Assembly: GCA_002389045.1 (NCBI GenBank)
Contig: DGNS01000012.1
Span: forward strand, 55,364-119,363
Length of the DNA stretch: 64,000 bases
Reading direction: 5' to 3'
Source: Thiotrichaceae bacterium UBA4486
GTDB lineage: Bacteria; Pseudomonadota; Gammaproteobacteria; Eutrophobiales; Eutrophobiaceae
In this document: positions 50,206 through 59,658 of the stretch, piece by piece
How positions within the stretch are numbered: the stretch's first letter is position 1
Layout of the letters: every line of letters begins with the position of its first letter
Position numbers and translations under genes: made by a program
The notes under the pieces: generated by a model
The model's database searches: none
Seen by the model: the letters and a program-made list of their open reading frames with translations, nothing else
What the model was told of the DNA's origin: nothing

Positions 50206-51216
50206 ATGATTACGCATACACATTACCTGACATTAATCCGCCTGAGCATCGTTATGGCCCTGTGTGTCATTATGCTCGGCGCCTATGTGCGCCTGTCTGA
50301 CGCCGGGCTCGGCTGTCCGGACTGGCCCGGTTGTTACGGCAAGATGCTTGTGCCGCAACATGACAGTCATGTTGACGAAGCCAACCAGGCCTGGTCGCAG
50401 CGGCCCCTGGAACAGGACAAGGCCTGGAAAGAAATGGTCCATCGCTATCTTGCCGGGTTTCTCGGCCTGGCGATATTGCTGGTGGCAATAGCGGGCTGGC
50501 GCCTGCGCCGGCGTCTCGGACAGTCGCCCGTACTGCCGCTGGCAATACTGGGGCTGGTAGTCTTCCAGGCGCTGCTCGGGATGTGGACAGTGACGCTGTT
50601 GCTGAAACCCATTATTGTGGTTGCGCATCTGCTCGGCGGCATGACGGTGCTGCTGCTGTTGTGGTGGTTGATGTTGCGCCTGGTTTCGCCGGCAACAGGC
50701 AATAGTCGGCACCACGGACTGTTTCCATGGGTTTTGCTCGGCTTCATTGTCCTTTATACGCAGATCTTTCTGGGCGGCTGGACCAGCGCCAATTACGCGG
50801 CCCTTGCCTGTTCGGATGTCCCCACGTGCCAGAGCCAGTGGCTGCCGCCCATGGATTTCGCCGAGGGGTTTACCCTGTGGCGGGGGCTGGGCCAGGATTA
50901 TGAATACGGAGTACTGGATGCGCCGGCGCGTACGGCCATTCATGTGGCGCATCGTATCGGCGCGGTCGTTACCTTATTGTTGCTGGCCGGCGTGGCATTA
51001 TGGGCTTTGCGTACGGGGCACAGGGCGTTCAGGCTGCCGGCTGTCGCGGTGCTGGTTCTGCTGGTGCTTCAGGTTACGCTGGGCGTAATGAATATCGTCC
51101 ATGTGTTACCTCTCCCAATTGCCGTTGCACATAACGGCGGCGCCGCCCTGCTGTTGATCAGCGTTGCCACCCTTCTGTATCATGCCTCTTCCATCAACCA
51201 TCCGGTTCGCCCGTGA
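50206..51216 (+). CDS. ctaA: Heme A synthase (CtaA/COX15)
   Basis: The 336-residue membrane protein has eight helices and the COX15 motifs GAYVRLSDAGLGCPDWPGCYG and, later, HVAHRIGAVVT with conserved heme His residues. It oxidises heme O to heme A. It overlaps the heme O synthase gene by 4 bp, so the two successive steps are encoded together. Confidence 0.96.
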   Translation: MITHTHYLTLIRLSIVMALCVIMLGAYVRLSDAGLGCPDWPGCYGKMLVPQHDSHVDEANQAWSQRPLEQDKAWKEMVHRYLAGFLGLAILLVAIAGWRLRRRLGQSPVLPLAILGLVVFQALLGMWTVTLLLKPIIVVAHLLGGMTVLLLLWWLMLRLVSPATGNSRHHGLFPWVLLGFIVLYTQIFLGGWTSANYAALACSDVPTCQSQWLPPMDFAEGFTLWRGLGQDYEYGVLDAPARTAIHVAHRIGAVVTLLLLAGVALWALRTGHRAFRLPAVAVLVLLVLQVTLGVMNIVHVLPLPIAVAHNGGAALLLISVATLLYHASSINHPVRP

Positions 51217-52124
51217 CTCGCGAATACACCATCACCAGCGCGCTCTGGAGTGAATACCTGGCGCTGTGCAAACCCAGAATTGTCTCCCTGATCGTTTTCA
51301 CGGCCGTGGTGGGCATGTTTATGGCCGTCCCCGGGATGGTGCCGCTGGACACGCTCTTTTTTGCAACGCTGGGCATCGGCCTGGCGGCCGCCTCGGCAGC
51401 CGCGGTCAACCACGTTGTTGATCAACATATAGACTCGGTGATGGCGCGTACCCGTCTGCGGCCTCTGGCCAGCGGCAATGTCTCCGCCTCGTCCGCCATA
51501 CTGTTCGCTTTCGTTCTCGGCGCCCTGTCCATGGTGATACTGACCGCGTTCGTCAACGTATTAACGGCAGTTTTAACACTGCTCTCGTTGATCGGTTACG
51601 GCTTTGTTTATTCCATGTACCTGAAACGGGCTACACCGCAGAATATCGTTATCGGTGGCGCCGCCGGCGCCGCGCCCCCGGTGCTTGGCTGGACAGCCGT
51701 TACCGGCACCCTCGATCCGAATTCGTTAATACTGTTTTTGATCATCTTTGCATGGACGCCGCCGCATTTCTGGGCACTGGCTATCTATAGACGCGAGGAA
51801 TACCGGAGTGTTGATATTCCCATGTTGCCGGTAACGCATGGCGCGGAGTTTACCCGTTTGCATGTACTGCTTTACACCATCGTGCTGTTTATTATTTCCT
51901 TGTTGCCGTTCATTACCATGATGAGCGGTCCGCTGTATCTTCTCGGGGCAGTATTGTTGGGGTCGGGATTTATCTGGTATGCCGTGCAATTGTGGCGAAC
52001 GAAAAGTGATCGCCTGGCAATGCAAACATTTTCATATTCCATCGTTTACCTGATGGCATTGTTTGCCTTTCTGCTGGTGGATCATTACGTTCCGCACATG
52101 ATGAGCTTGCTGCGCTCCCTGTAA
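51213..52124 (+). CDS. ctaB: Protoheme IX farnesyltransferase (heme O synthase)
   Basis: The 303-residue UbiA-family protein has the NHVVDQHIDSVMARTRLRPL motif, where the Asp-rich site binds farnesyl diphosphate with Mg2+, and about eight membrane helices. It converts protoheme to heme O, the substrate of CtaA. It starts at GTG with a 4-bp overlap. Confidence 0.97.
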   Translation: MTREYTITSALWSEYLALCKPRIVSLIVFTAVVGMFMAVPGMVPLDTLFFATLGIGLAAASAAAVNHVVDQHIDSVMARTRLRPLASGNVSASSAILFAFVLGALSMVILTAFVNVLTAVLTLLSLIGYGFVYSMYLKRATPQNIVIGGAAGAAPPVLGWTAVTGTLDPNSLILFLIIFAWTPPHFWALAIYRREEYRSVDIPMLPVTHGAEFTRLHVLLYTIVLFIISLLPFITMMSGPLYLLGAVLLGSGFIWYAVQLWRTKSDRLAMQTFSYSIVYLMALFAFLLVDHYVPHMMSLLRSL

Positions 52125-52146
52125 TTACGACAAGAGACGGCCTGCC

Positions 52147-52845
52147 ATGTCTTCGTCCGGTCATGAACTGCCCCGCTGGCTCTGGCTCTGGGCGCCGCTT
52201 CTGTTTCTGGTTTTTCTGCTCATTGTGAACCTGATCGATCAGGCGTTTTTCCAGAAATGGATTCAGAGTGAACAGGGGCTGGTGGAACTGGCAACGCCGC
52301 TGGTGCTGGTGTTTGGGATGATTTACGGTGCGCGCATTCCCGCTGCCGGGCGCATGTATTTGCCGGCCTGGATTCGCCTGTGGGCGGTTGCCGTTGCGCT
52401 GGCCTGTTTATATTTTGCCGGGGAGGAACTCAGCTGGGGCCAGCAGCTATTTGGCTGGTCGACCCCGGAGAGTATCGGCCGGATCAACGATCAGAACGAG
52501 ACGAATATCCATAATATCAGCAGCTGGTTTGATCAAAAACCGCGCCTGCTGCTGGAACTCTGGGTGTTGATCGGCGGCATTATTCTGCCTGCGATCAGGA
52601 TCTGGAAAAATGACCATCTTATCCCCGGAAGCTGGCAGTACTGGTTCCTGCCGGCTTCGCTGTGTTTGCCTTCGGCATTGATAGCCGTCCTTGTCAAGAT
52701 CCCCGAACGCATCAAGGATGTATTTGGTTTGTCGCCTTTCAGCTATGAAATTCGCTGGAGCGAAGCACAGGAACTCTACTTTGCCGGGTTCCTGTCACTG
52801 TATCTGGCGTCAATCTATGCGCGCCTGCGCCAGCGTGACGCCTGA
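52147..52845 (+). CDS. Uncharacterised multi-pass membrane protein
   Basis: The 232-residue protein has about six hydrophobic segments and a striking ACLYFAGEELSWGQQLFGW motif after the third one, followed by a polar NDQNETNIHNIS stretch. I do not recognise a named family with known activity. It begins 22 bp after ctaB on the same strand, so it is likely the last gene of the oxidase-heme unit, and the motif with Glu-Glu and Trp could be a membrane active or metal site. This is inference. Confidence 0.7.
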   Translation: MSSSGHELPRWLWLWAPLLFLVFLLIVNLIDQAFFQKWIQSEQGLVELATPLVLVFGMIYGARIPAAGRMYLPAWIRLWAVAVALACLYFAGEELSWGQQLFGWSTPESIGRINDQNETNIHNISSWFDQKPRLLLELWVLIGGIILPAIRIWKNDHLIPGSWQYWFLPASLCLPSALIAVLVKIPERIKDVFGLSPFSYEIRWSEAQELYFAGFLSLYLASIYARLRQRDA

Positions 52846-52909
52846 AAAAGGCCCTGGAAAATTTCCGGTAAAAGTCCGGTTATTGAAACAGCGATTCCCA
52901 CGCTCATGA

Positions 52910-53449
52910 TTACTCCTCGCCGAGGATACGCTTTACCTGGGCGGCAAACGTATCCTGTGCATGCATCAGGAACTCGCACACTTCACGCGCCGCGCCGTGG
53001 CCTCCGGGCGCGTCGGTGATCGCCAGCGAAGCCTGTTTTACCAGGGGGTGTGCGTCGGCCACGGCAACAGGGAAGCCCGACTGTTGCATGGCAGGAAGAT
53101 CAACCAGGTCATCGCCCAGATACAGGGTTTGCTCGCGCTGCAGATCAAGATGCTTGACCAGTTCCAGCATGGCCACCTTCTTGTCGTCCTGGCCCTGGTA
53201 GATATGATTGATACCCAGGCTTTGCATGCGTTCGGCCACAATGGAAGATGAGCGGGCCGTAATTACGGCCAGGTGACAGCCGGTTTTTCTCAACATCACC
53301 ATGCCGAGACCGTCACGGACGTTGAACGCCTTGTATTCGTTGCCATTCTCGCCGAGATAGAGGCTGCCATCGGTGAGCACCCCGTCGACGTCAAAAACCG
53401 CGAGACGAATACGTTTTGCGCGGGCAAGGAGTTCGGGCGTCTGCCTCAT
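52910..53449 (-). CDS. kdsC: Kdo 8-phosphate phosphatase KdsC
   Basis: The 179-residue HAD enzyme has FDVDGVLTDGSLY with Asp20 and Asp22, ARSSSIVAERM, and YLGDDLVDLPAM. It is the small HAD form (no cap) of KdsC that removes phosphate from Kdo8P. It overlaps kdsD by 1 bp. The lptC-lptA-lptB genes that usually follow are not here. Confidence 0.96.
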   Translation of the reverse strand: MRQTPELLARAKRIRLAVFDVDGVLTDGSLYLGENGNEYKAFNVRDGLGMVMLRKTGCHLAVITARSSSIVAERMQSLGINHIYQGQDDKKVAMLELVKHLDLQREQTLYLGDDLVDLPAMQQSGFPVAVADAHPLVKQASLAITDAPGGHGAAREVCEFLMHAQDTFAAQVKRILGEE

Positions 53450-54429
53450 CAGACCACCCGCGCCCGCAACAGATCATGCATATTAAGTATTCCGACAAGG
53501 TTGTTGTCCTCGTCCACCACCAGCAGGGCGTTGATCTTGTAATGCTCCATCATGGCCAGGGCCTCGGCGGCGAGCTTGTCGGCGGTAATGGTTTTGCAAT
53601 GCCCGGAAATCACTTCGGCAACCATGGTTCGCTTGATATCGATGTCCCTGTCGAGCGTACGCCGCAGGTCGCCGTCTGTGTAAATACCGCAAACCTTGTG
53701 CTGGTTGTCGACAACGGCCGTCGTGCCCAGGCCCTTGGCGGACATCTCCACCAGCGTGTCGGCAAGGAGCGTCTCGCCGGTGACGACCGGAATGGCATCG
53801 CCCGTATGCATGATGTCGGCCACGTGCAGTAACAGGCGGCGTCCAAGCGTGCCACCGGGATGTGCGAGGGCGAAATCATCAGAACTGAAGCCGCGCGCCT
53901 CCAGCAGGGCAATGGCCAGGGCATCGCCCATGGCCAGGGTGGCGGTGGTGCTGGCCGTGGGCGCGAGGCCGAGCGGACAGGCTTCTTTGTCCACGCTGAC
54001 GTCTATCACCACCGAGGCTTCGCGGGCCAGCGTGGAGTTGCGGTTACCGGTGAAGGCAATCAGCGGTATTTCCAGGCGTTTGATCATGGGCAACAAGGCG
54101 ATGACTTCGTCCGTTTCACCGGAATTCGACAAGGCGATGACCACGTCACCGGAGGTGATCATGCCCAGATCGCCATGACTCGCTTCGCCCGGATGAACAA
54201 AAAACGAGGGCGTGCCGGTGCTGGCCAGGGTGGCGGCGAGTTTGCCGCCGATATGGCCGGACTTGCCCATACCGATTACCACGGTGCGGCCGCTGCAGGC
54301 GAGAATAAATCGGCAGGCCCTGACAAAACTGTCATCAATGCGTTGATCCAGCCGCATGATGGCCTCGCTCTCGGTTTTGAGCACAGCCCTGGCCAGCTCG
54401 ATTAGCCTGTTCTGATCAAAAGTATTCAT
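53449..54429 (-). CDS. kdsD: Arabinose-5-phosphate isomerase KdsD
   Basis: The 326-residue protein has an N-terminal SIS domain (VVIGMGKSGHIGGKLAATLA, HPGEASHGDLGMI) and a C-terminal CBS pair (about 200-326). It turns ribulose 5-phosphate into arabinose 5-phosphate, the precursor of Kdo for LPS. It lies between the antiporter and kdsC, the usual order. Confidence 0.96.
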   Translation of the reverse strand: MNTFDQNRLIELARAVLKTESEAIMRLDQRIDDSFVRACRFILACSGRTVVIGMGKSGHIGGKLAATLASTGTPSFFVHPGEASHGDLGMITSGDVVIALSNSGETDEVIALLPMIKRLEIPLIAFTGNRNSTLAREASVVIDVSVDKEACPLGLAPTASTTATLAMGDALAIALLEARGFSSDDFALAHPGGTLGRRLLLHVADIMHTGDAIPVVTGETLLADTLVEMSAKGLGTTAVVDNQHKVCGIYTDGDLRRTLDRDIDIKRTMVAEVISGHCKTITADKLAAEALAMMEHYKINALLVVDEDNNLVGILNMHDLLRARVV

Positions 54430-54444
54430 GAGCTGCGGATGCTG

Positions 54445-55407
54445 TCAGCTTCCATGGCTGAAAATAAAATATTGGTAGGCACCGAAGCAGCCTAGCAAAA
54501 ACAAACCCTCCAATCGAGTAAATCTGCCGGCGCCGAAGATAAACACCATTGCTCCCATCAGCAACGTCAGGGCCAGCATCACCGGATAATCGCGCAACAG
54601 CACGGCCTGTTCGAAAGCCGTGGGCTGGATCAGGGCAGGAATGCCCAGCACCGCCAACATGTTATACATGTTTGAACCGATGATATTGCCAATAGCCAGC
54701 TCCGCTTCTTTTTTGATAACGCTCATAATGGAAGCGGCCAGTTCCGGCAGGCTGGTGCCGATAGCGATAATCGTCAAGCCGATGACCAGATCGCTGAGAC
54801 CAAAATGCTTTGCGATAACCACGGCGCTTCGTACCAGCACTTCAGCGCCGCTGACTAACAGGATGATGCCGAGAGCCAGTAGCCAGGCGGATTGCTTGAC
54901 GTTCAGCGTGGTGGCGAGTTCTTTCTGTATTTCGCTAATCAACAGGTCGGGTTGCCGGGAGCGGCGGCTGGCCACGATAATCAACCAGGTAATGCCGATC
55001 ATGACCAGTAGTAACAGGCCGGCGTCGATCCTGCTCAAATGCAGATCCAGCAAAGCCAGCAGGGCAATGACAATAACGGCAAGCATGAAATAATATTCAC
55101 GGCGAAGCGCCCTGGAGTTTACGGTCACCGGCATGATGGCAACCGTCGCGCCCAGCACCAGCGCGATGTTGGTAATATTCGATCCGATGGCGTTGCCGAT
55201 GGCCATTTCTGTGCGGCCCTGCCAGGCAGCGACCGAGCCGACCAGGATTTCCGGCGCCGAAGTGGCAAAGCCTACAATAGTAAGACCTATTATGAGCGGG
55301 CTTACACCGAGATTGCGGGCCGTACTGCCCGCGCCGATGACAAAACGGTCGGCTCCGTAAACCAGTAATACAAGACCTGTGATTAAGCCGACAATTGCAA
55401 GTAACAT
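54445..55407 (-). CDS. Calcium/sodium antiporter (YrbG-like CaCA family)
   Basis: The 320-residue protein has ten membrane helices in two homologous halves, each with the alpha-repeat motif: IVGFATSAPEILVG/GNAIGSNITNIALVLG and IAIGTSLPELAASI/GNIIGSNMYNMLAVLG. It matches the E. coli YrbG type, adjacent to kdsD as in E. coli. The ATG at 55407 is used; the open frame extends 115 codons further without family similarity. Confidence 0.93.
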   Translation of the reverse strand: MLLAIVGLITGLVLLVYGADRFVIGAGSTARNLGVSPLIIGLTIVGFATSAPEILVGSVAAWQGRTEMAIGNAIGSNITNIALVLGATVAIMPVTVNSRALRREYYFMLAVIVIALLALLDLHLSRIDAGLLLLVMIGITWLIIVASRRSRQPDLLISEIQKELATTLNVKQSAWLLALGIILLVSGAEVLVRSAVVIAKHFGLSDLVIGLTIIAIGTSLPELAASIMSVIKKEAELAIGNIIGSNMYNMLAVLGIPALIQPTAFEQAVLLRDYPVMLALTLLMGAMVFIFGAGRFTRLEGLFLLGCFGAYQYFIFSHGS

Positions 55408-55503
55408 GTTTGACTGAAGTATGGTTTTGTAACTGATAATGCCAGAATAATCATAACCCTGATAGTTGCATGGCCGCAGCCAACGATTGAAGGAAACTGC
55501 ATA

Positions 55504-56493
55504 TTGGAAAATCGATTCGAGAAAATGACGGCCTGGCTGGCCGAAGATCCGAAAACGGCCGGCTGTCATGTCGAGCCGGCATCGGTGGATGCAAGTTTCA
55601 GAAAATACTTTCGCATCTACACGGATGATGGTCCACGTATCGTTATGGATGCGCCGCCTGAGAGGGAATCCTGCGCGACGTTCATCGATGTGACGGCCCG
55701 CCTGCATGATGCCGGCGTTCATGCGCCCGTTATCTTCCGGGAGGATCCGCAACGGGGTTTTTTGCTGTTGTCCGATCTGGGCGATCAGCTCTACCTGGAG
55801 GCTCTCAATGAAAACTCTGTCGACAAATTGTATGACGATGCCATTACAACACTGGTAACCATGCAGAAGTCCTGTCCCACCGAAGGCCTGCCGCCTTATG
55901 ATGAACAGCTGTTGCTAGGCGAGATGCAGTTGTTCCGGGACTGGTTGCTGCAAACACATATCGGCCATAAACCGACCGCAATAGAGCATGATGCGTTGTC
56001 GGATGTCTTTAATGTCCTGGTTACATCGGCCCTGCAGCAACCACAGGTTTTTGTTCACCGTGACTACCATTCGAGAAACCTGACCGTGAATGCCGAAAAC
56101 AACCCCGGCGTACTGGATTACCAGGATGCGGTATGCGGGCCGGTAACCTACGATATCGTTTCATTACTGAAAGATTGTTATGTCAAATGGCCGGCGACAA
56201 AAATCCATCACTGGTTGAAGATGTTCCATGCGCGTTCCGGAACCCTGCTGGCGAACACTGACGCGCAACAGTTACGGCGCTGGTTTGATCTCATGGGCGT
56301 GCAACGACATCTGAAAGCCAGCGGTATTTTCTGCCGTCTTTATCACCGTGACGGCAAGGCAGGCTATCTCGGGGATATTCCACGAACCCTGGGCTATATT
56401 GTCGAACTTCGTCAGGCATACCCTGAGCTTGAGCCCTTGTGTGAGCTGATTGAAGTCACGGTGATGCCGCGCTTCACAACGGGGGAGCCCTGA
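55504..56493 (+). CDS. amgK: Cell-wall amino sugar kinase AmgK
   Basis: The 329-residue aminoglycoside-phosphotransferase-like kinase has [14 protein letters not shown] (catalytic HxD and Asn) and [21 protein letters not shown] (metal Asp). Followed directly by a MurU-like gene, it fits AmgK, which phosphorylates MurNAc and GlcNAc at C1 in peptidoglycan recycling. It starts at TTG behind an AAGGAAA ribosome site; an ATG at 55525 is an alternative. Confidence 0.9.
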   Translation: MENRFEKMTAWLAEDPKTAGCHVEPASVDASFRKYFRIYTDDGPRIVMDAPPERESCATFIDVTARLHDAGVHAPVIFREDPQRGFLLLSDLGDQLYLEALNENSVDKLYDDAITTLVTMQKSCPTEGLPPYDEQLLLGEMQLFRDWLLQTHIGHKPTAIEHDALSDVFNVLVTSALQQPQVFVHRDYHSRNLTVNAENNPGVLDYQDAVCGPVTYDIVSLLKDCYVKWPATKIHHWLKMFHARSGTLLANTDAQQLRRWFDLMGVQRHLKASGIFCRLYHRDGKAGYLGDIPRTLGYIVELRQAYPELEPLCELIEVTVMPRFTTGEP

Positions 56494-57155
56494 TGCGCGC
56501 CATGATCCTGGCGGCCGGTCGCGGTGAACGCATGCGGCCCCTGACCGATCACACGCCCAAGCCGCTGCTGTGCGTGGGCGGCAAGCCGCTGATCGAATAT
56601 CACCTGGATCGTCTTTACCGGGCCGGAGTGCGAGAGGTTGTCATTAACCATGGACGGCTTGGTCATATGATCGAAGAGCACCTGGGGAATGGCGATCGTT
56701 ATCATATGCGCCTGATGTATTCCGCCGAGGGGGATTCGCCTCTGGAAACCGGTGGCGGCATTTACCGGGCGCTGGGACTGCTGGGCGAGAAGCCGTTCAT
56801 TGTCCTGAATGCCGATGTCTGGACGGATTTTGATTGCTCCGGACTGGCGATCCGTGACGGTTCGCTTGCACACCTGGTCCTGGTCAACAACCCGGATCAT
56901 AATCCTGGTGGCGATTTTGCTTTGGACGATGGCCGGGTGCTCAATGCCGGCGCTGTCCGTTATACCTTCAGCGGCATCGGCGTCTATGATCCGGCCCTGT
57001 TTTCTGAATGTGAGCCCGGCCGTTTCCCATTGACCCCTTTATTACGTGCCGCGGCCGACAGGGGGCGTGTCGACGCAGAGCTCTATACCGGTTTCTGGCG
57101 TGATATCGGCACGCCCGAAAGGCTTGAGGAGATACAGCGACAACATAAGAAGTAA
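56493..57155 (+). CDS. murU: MurNAc-1-phosphate uridylyltransferase MurU
   Basis: The 220-residue nucleotidyltransferase has [23 protein letters not shown] (nucleotide loop), [12 protein letters not shown] and NADVWTDFD (metal Asp). It makes UDP-MurNAc from the AmgK product, bypassing de novo synthesis and so contributing to tolerance of fosfomycin in pseudomonads. It overlaps amgK by 1 bp. Confidence 0.92.
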   Translation: MRAMILAAGRGERMRPLTDHTPKPLLCVGGKPLIEYHLDRLYRAGVREVVINHGRLGHMIEEHLGNGDRYHMRLMYSAEGDSPLETGGGIYRALGLLGEKPFIVLNADVWTDFDCSGLAIRDGSLAHLVLVNNPDHNPGGDFALDDGRVLNAGAVRYTFSGIGVYDPALFSECEPGRFPLTPLLRAAADRGRVDAELYTGFWRDIGTPERLEEIQRQHKK

Positions 57156-57402
57156 ACACTCACTATAATTCACGCTCCAGAAAACCTCCCTCCATAATAA
57201 AGGCTTATGGACAACTGCCTGAACTAATTTCCCGCCCGTCTGTCATGTTGCTATGCAATATAATGCTGTGATAGAGTACGCATATTGTGCGATGCACAAA
57301 TCTATATTTAGTAGGTATTAACCTCTAAACAACTACATGTTGTATAATTTATTTCTATTGTTGAACTTTATAAAAAGCATTCTTCAATAATCCGTCAAGC
57401 TA

Positions 57403-59550
57403 ATGCACAAAACCAAGGATAATCCGTCACGTCTTTCCAGCTATGCCTGCGGCCTGTGGTTGCTGCTGGCACTGTTGATCACGGACGTATCGGCCGATGC
57501 AGATGCGCCGGTCTATGCCTATGAATACAAGGAACAATCCGTGGCCGGTGGCGAGGATCCGACAGCGGATTCGGAAGATACCCTGCGCGTGCTCTACCAT
57601 CGCAGGTTTCTCAACCCGCTCGGGATCAGCGAAGCTGAGCAACGCCTGGTGGAAGGCTATGCTGCTGAAGCCGGTTTGCAACCGGTCTGGATAGAGGTCG
57701 ATGAACCGTGGCAATTGTTGAATCATTTACTGGAAGGCAACGGTGACCTCATTGTTTCCCAGAGCCAGGGGCTGACCGGCGGCATCGATGGCAAGGTTCA
57801 ACTGCTTGAGCCCTGGGCCACTACAGTCCAACAGGTCGTGTCCCGTCAGGACAGCGCCCGCATTAACAGCATTGAAGATCTGGCTTATCGGCAGGTGGCA
57901 TTGAAGCGATCTTCTCCGGTCTGGGAACAGATCTCTGCAATGCTGGAGAGCAATCCGGGCATGGACATCATCACCATTCCGGAATCCATGACCGAGGAAG
58001 AGATCCTGCAAAGGGTCAAGACAGGCGGATATGATCTGACCGTCATGAGCAGCCTGTATCTGAAAACCTGGTTGCCCGACCATCCCGAGCTTGCTGCCGT
58101 TTTCGATATTACCGACAGAAAACAGATGGCCTGGGCGGTTAAAAAAGAGGCAGCCGGGCTGTACCAGTCACTGAACACGTATCTGAAAAAGTACCTGTTG
58201 GCAATGAACCTTAGCGACATTGCCCGCGATGACCTGCCCGCCCTGCAGGAAAAGCGCAGCATACGTCTTATTACTTACCAGAGCCCGACCAACCTGTTTT
58301 ACAAAAACGGCAAGGTCGTCGGCTTTGAATATATGCTGCTGAATCGTTTTGCCAAGCAGAATGACATGCGCGTTGACCTGGTTCTGGCGAGTTCGCATGA
58401 AGAAATGAAATCCCTGCTCATTGAGGGCAAGGGCGATGTTATTGCGGCTTCGTTACCAAGACAAAGCATGAAGAGCAAAGAGCTCGCCTATACCGAGCCT
58501 TACATGTACGCGGCCCCGGTCGTGGTCGGCCGGGCCTCGGGTGAACCGATTGTCGATATCCAGGATCTGGACGGTCGCCGTATCTACCTGCCCGTGGAGA
58601 GTCCGTATCGTGCGCACCTGGAGACATTGCGCCAATGGCACGGTATCGATTTCCAGATCCTCGGCGCGGAACCCAACATGAATACCGAGGCAACCCTGTT
58701 CATGGTTTCGCAGGGAATGTATGACCTGACCGTGTTGCCAAGCCATCAGATAGTCTCTGAATTCAAACGCCAGATTGGTCTGCGCGCCGAGTTCGCGCTC
58801 GGCGAACCGGAGTCCAATGTATGGGTTGTGCGCTCCGGCGATACCAGGCTGTTGGCCAACCTGAACAACTTCATCCGTAATATTTACAAGAAAGATTATT
58901 ACAATACCCTGTATACGAAGTATATCCGCAGCCCGCGGCCACAGAACGGTAATTCGCGGCTGCTGGCGAAGTTCGATCAGTTGTCACCGTGGGATCGTGA
59001 AATTCAGGAAGCGGCCGAAAAATACGATTTTGACTGGCGCCTGATAGCGGCACAGATGTACCAGGAGAGCGGGTTCAACCCCTCCGCATTGTCCCCGGTC
59101 GGCGCCGAGGGCCTGATGCAGATCATGCCGGCTACAGCCGAAGAGCTGGGTGTGATTGATGCCAATGATCCCGGGCAGAGTATCAATGCCGGGGTGGCCT
59201 ATCTTGGCCAGTTGCGGGACAGTTTCAAGGAGGAGTTGTTGCTCGAAGATCGCATCTGGTTTTCACTGGCGGCCTACAACGCCGGACCGGGGCGTCTGAA
59301 TCAGGTACGAAAATACACACAGGAGCTCGGGCTCGATCCGAACCGCTGGTTCAATAACGTGGAAACCGCCATGTTAAAATTGTCGCGTCCGGTAGAGCGG
59401 GACGGTGAACAGGTGGTGTTCTGCCGCTGTGGACAGACGGTGGTCTATGTGCGTGAAATCAAAACCCTCTATCAGAATTACATCAACCTCACCGAGATAG
59501 CCCAGTTTGCCGGCGTAACCACCCCCCGGCCTGTTGCTGACGGCATCTAG
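57403..59550 (+). CDS. MltF-like lytic transglycosylase with two solute-binding modules
   Basis: The 715-residue protein has an N-terminal signal helix, a first solute-binding-like module (about 60-275), a second one (about 285-505: SIRLITYQSPTNLFYKNGKVVGFEYMLL) and a C-terminal SLT domain (about 540-690) with MYQESGFNPSALSPVGAEGLMQIMPA and Glu555 as the likely acid. Classical MltF has one module and about 500 residues, so this is an enlarged form. SLT enzymes cut peptidoglycan strands in the periplasm. It follows a 247-bp AT-rich region that must hold its promoter. Confidence 0.9.
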   Translation: MHKTKDNPSRLSSYACGLWLLLALLITDVSADADAPVYAYEYKEQSVAGGEDPTADSEDTLRVLYHRRFLNPLGISEAEQRLVEGYAAEAGLQPVWIEVDEPWQLLNHLLEGNGDLIVSQSQGLTGGIDGKVQLLEPWATTVQQVVSRQDSARINSIEDLAYRQVALKRSSPVWEQISAMLESNPGMDIITIPESMTEEEILQRVKTGGYDLTVMSSLYLKTWLPDHPELAAVFDITDRKQMAWAVKKEAAGLYQSLNTYLKKYLLAMNLSDIARDDLPALQEKRSIRLITYQSPTNLFYKNGKVVGFEYMLLNRFAKQNDMRVDLVLASSHEEMKSLLIEGKGDVIAASLPRQSMKSKELAYTEPYMYAAPVVVGRASGEPIVDIQDLDGRRIYLPVESPYRAHLETLRQWHGIDFQILGAEPNMNTEATLFMVSQGMYDLTVLPSHQIVSEFKRQIGLRAEFALGEPESNVWVVRSGDTRLLANLNNFIRNIYKKDYYNTLYTKYIRSPRPQNGNSRLLAKFDQLSPWDREIQEAAEKYDFDWRLIAAQMYQESGFNPSALSPVGAEGLMQIMPATAEELGVIDANDPGQSINAGVAYLGQLRDSFKEELLLEDRIWFSLAAYNAGPGRLNQVRKYTQELGLDPNRWFNNVETAMLKLSRPVERDGEQVVFCRCGQTVVYVREIKTLYQNYINLTEIAQFAGVTTPRPVADGI

Positions 59551-59560
59551 CCCGCATCCA

Positions 59561-59577
59561 TCGTGCCATTGGCACGA
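59561..59577. other. Palindrome after the MltF-like gene
   Basis: TCGTGCC-ATT-GGCACGA is a perfect hairpin with 7-bp arms, 11 bp after the stop. It lacks a T-run. It overlaps the -24 box of the sigma54-like promoter, so it could be either a terminator relic or a regulator site. Confidence 0.45.
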
Positions 59578-59585
59578 ACCCTGCA
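59570..59585 (+). promoter_or_regulatory. Candidate sigma54 promoter of the Sel1-SLT gene
   Basis: TGGCACG at 59570-59576 and CTGCA at 59581-59585 match TGGCACG-N4-TTGCW with one change, and the GG-N10-GC spacing is exact. The downstream gene starts about 63 bp after the predicted start site. No bound activator site was identified. Confidence 0.45.
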
Positions 59586-59658
59586 CCCTGTAATAAAGAT
59601 TAACGGCTCGTGTTCTGAAGGAGCAACCTAACTCGTTGTTTTTAACCGGTACCTGTAA

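Noticed and set aside
55408..55752. 115-codon extension of the antiporter
   Set aside because: No similarity to the family; it runs over the start of amgK on the other strand.
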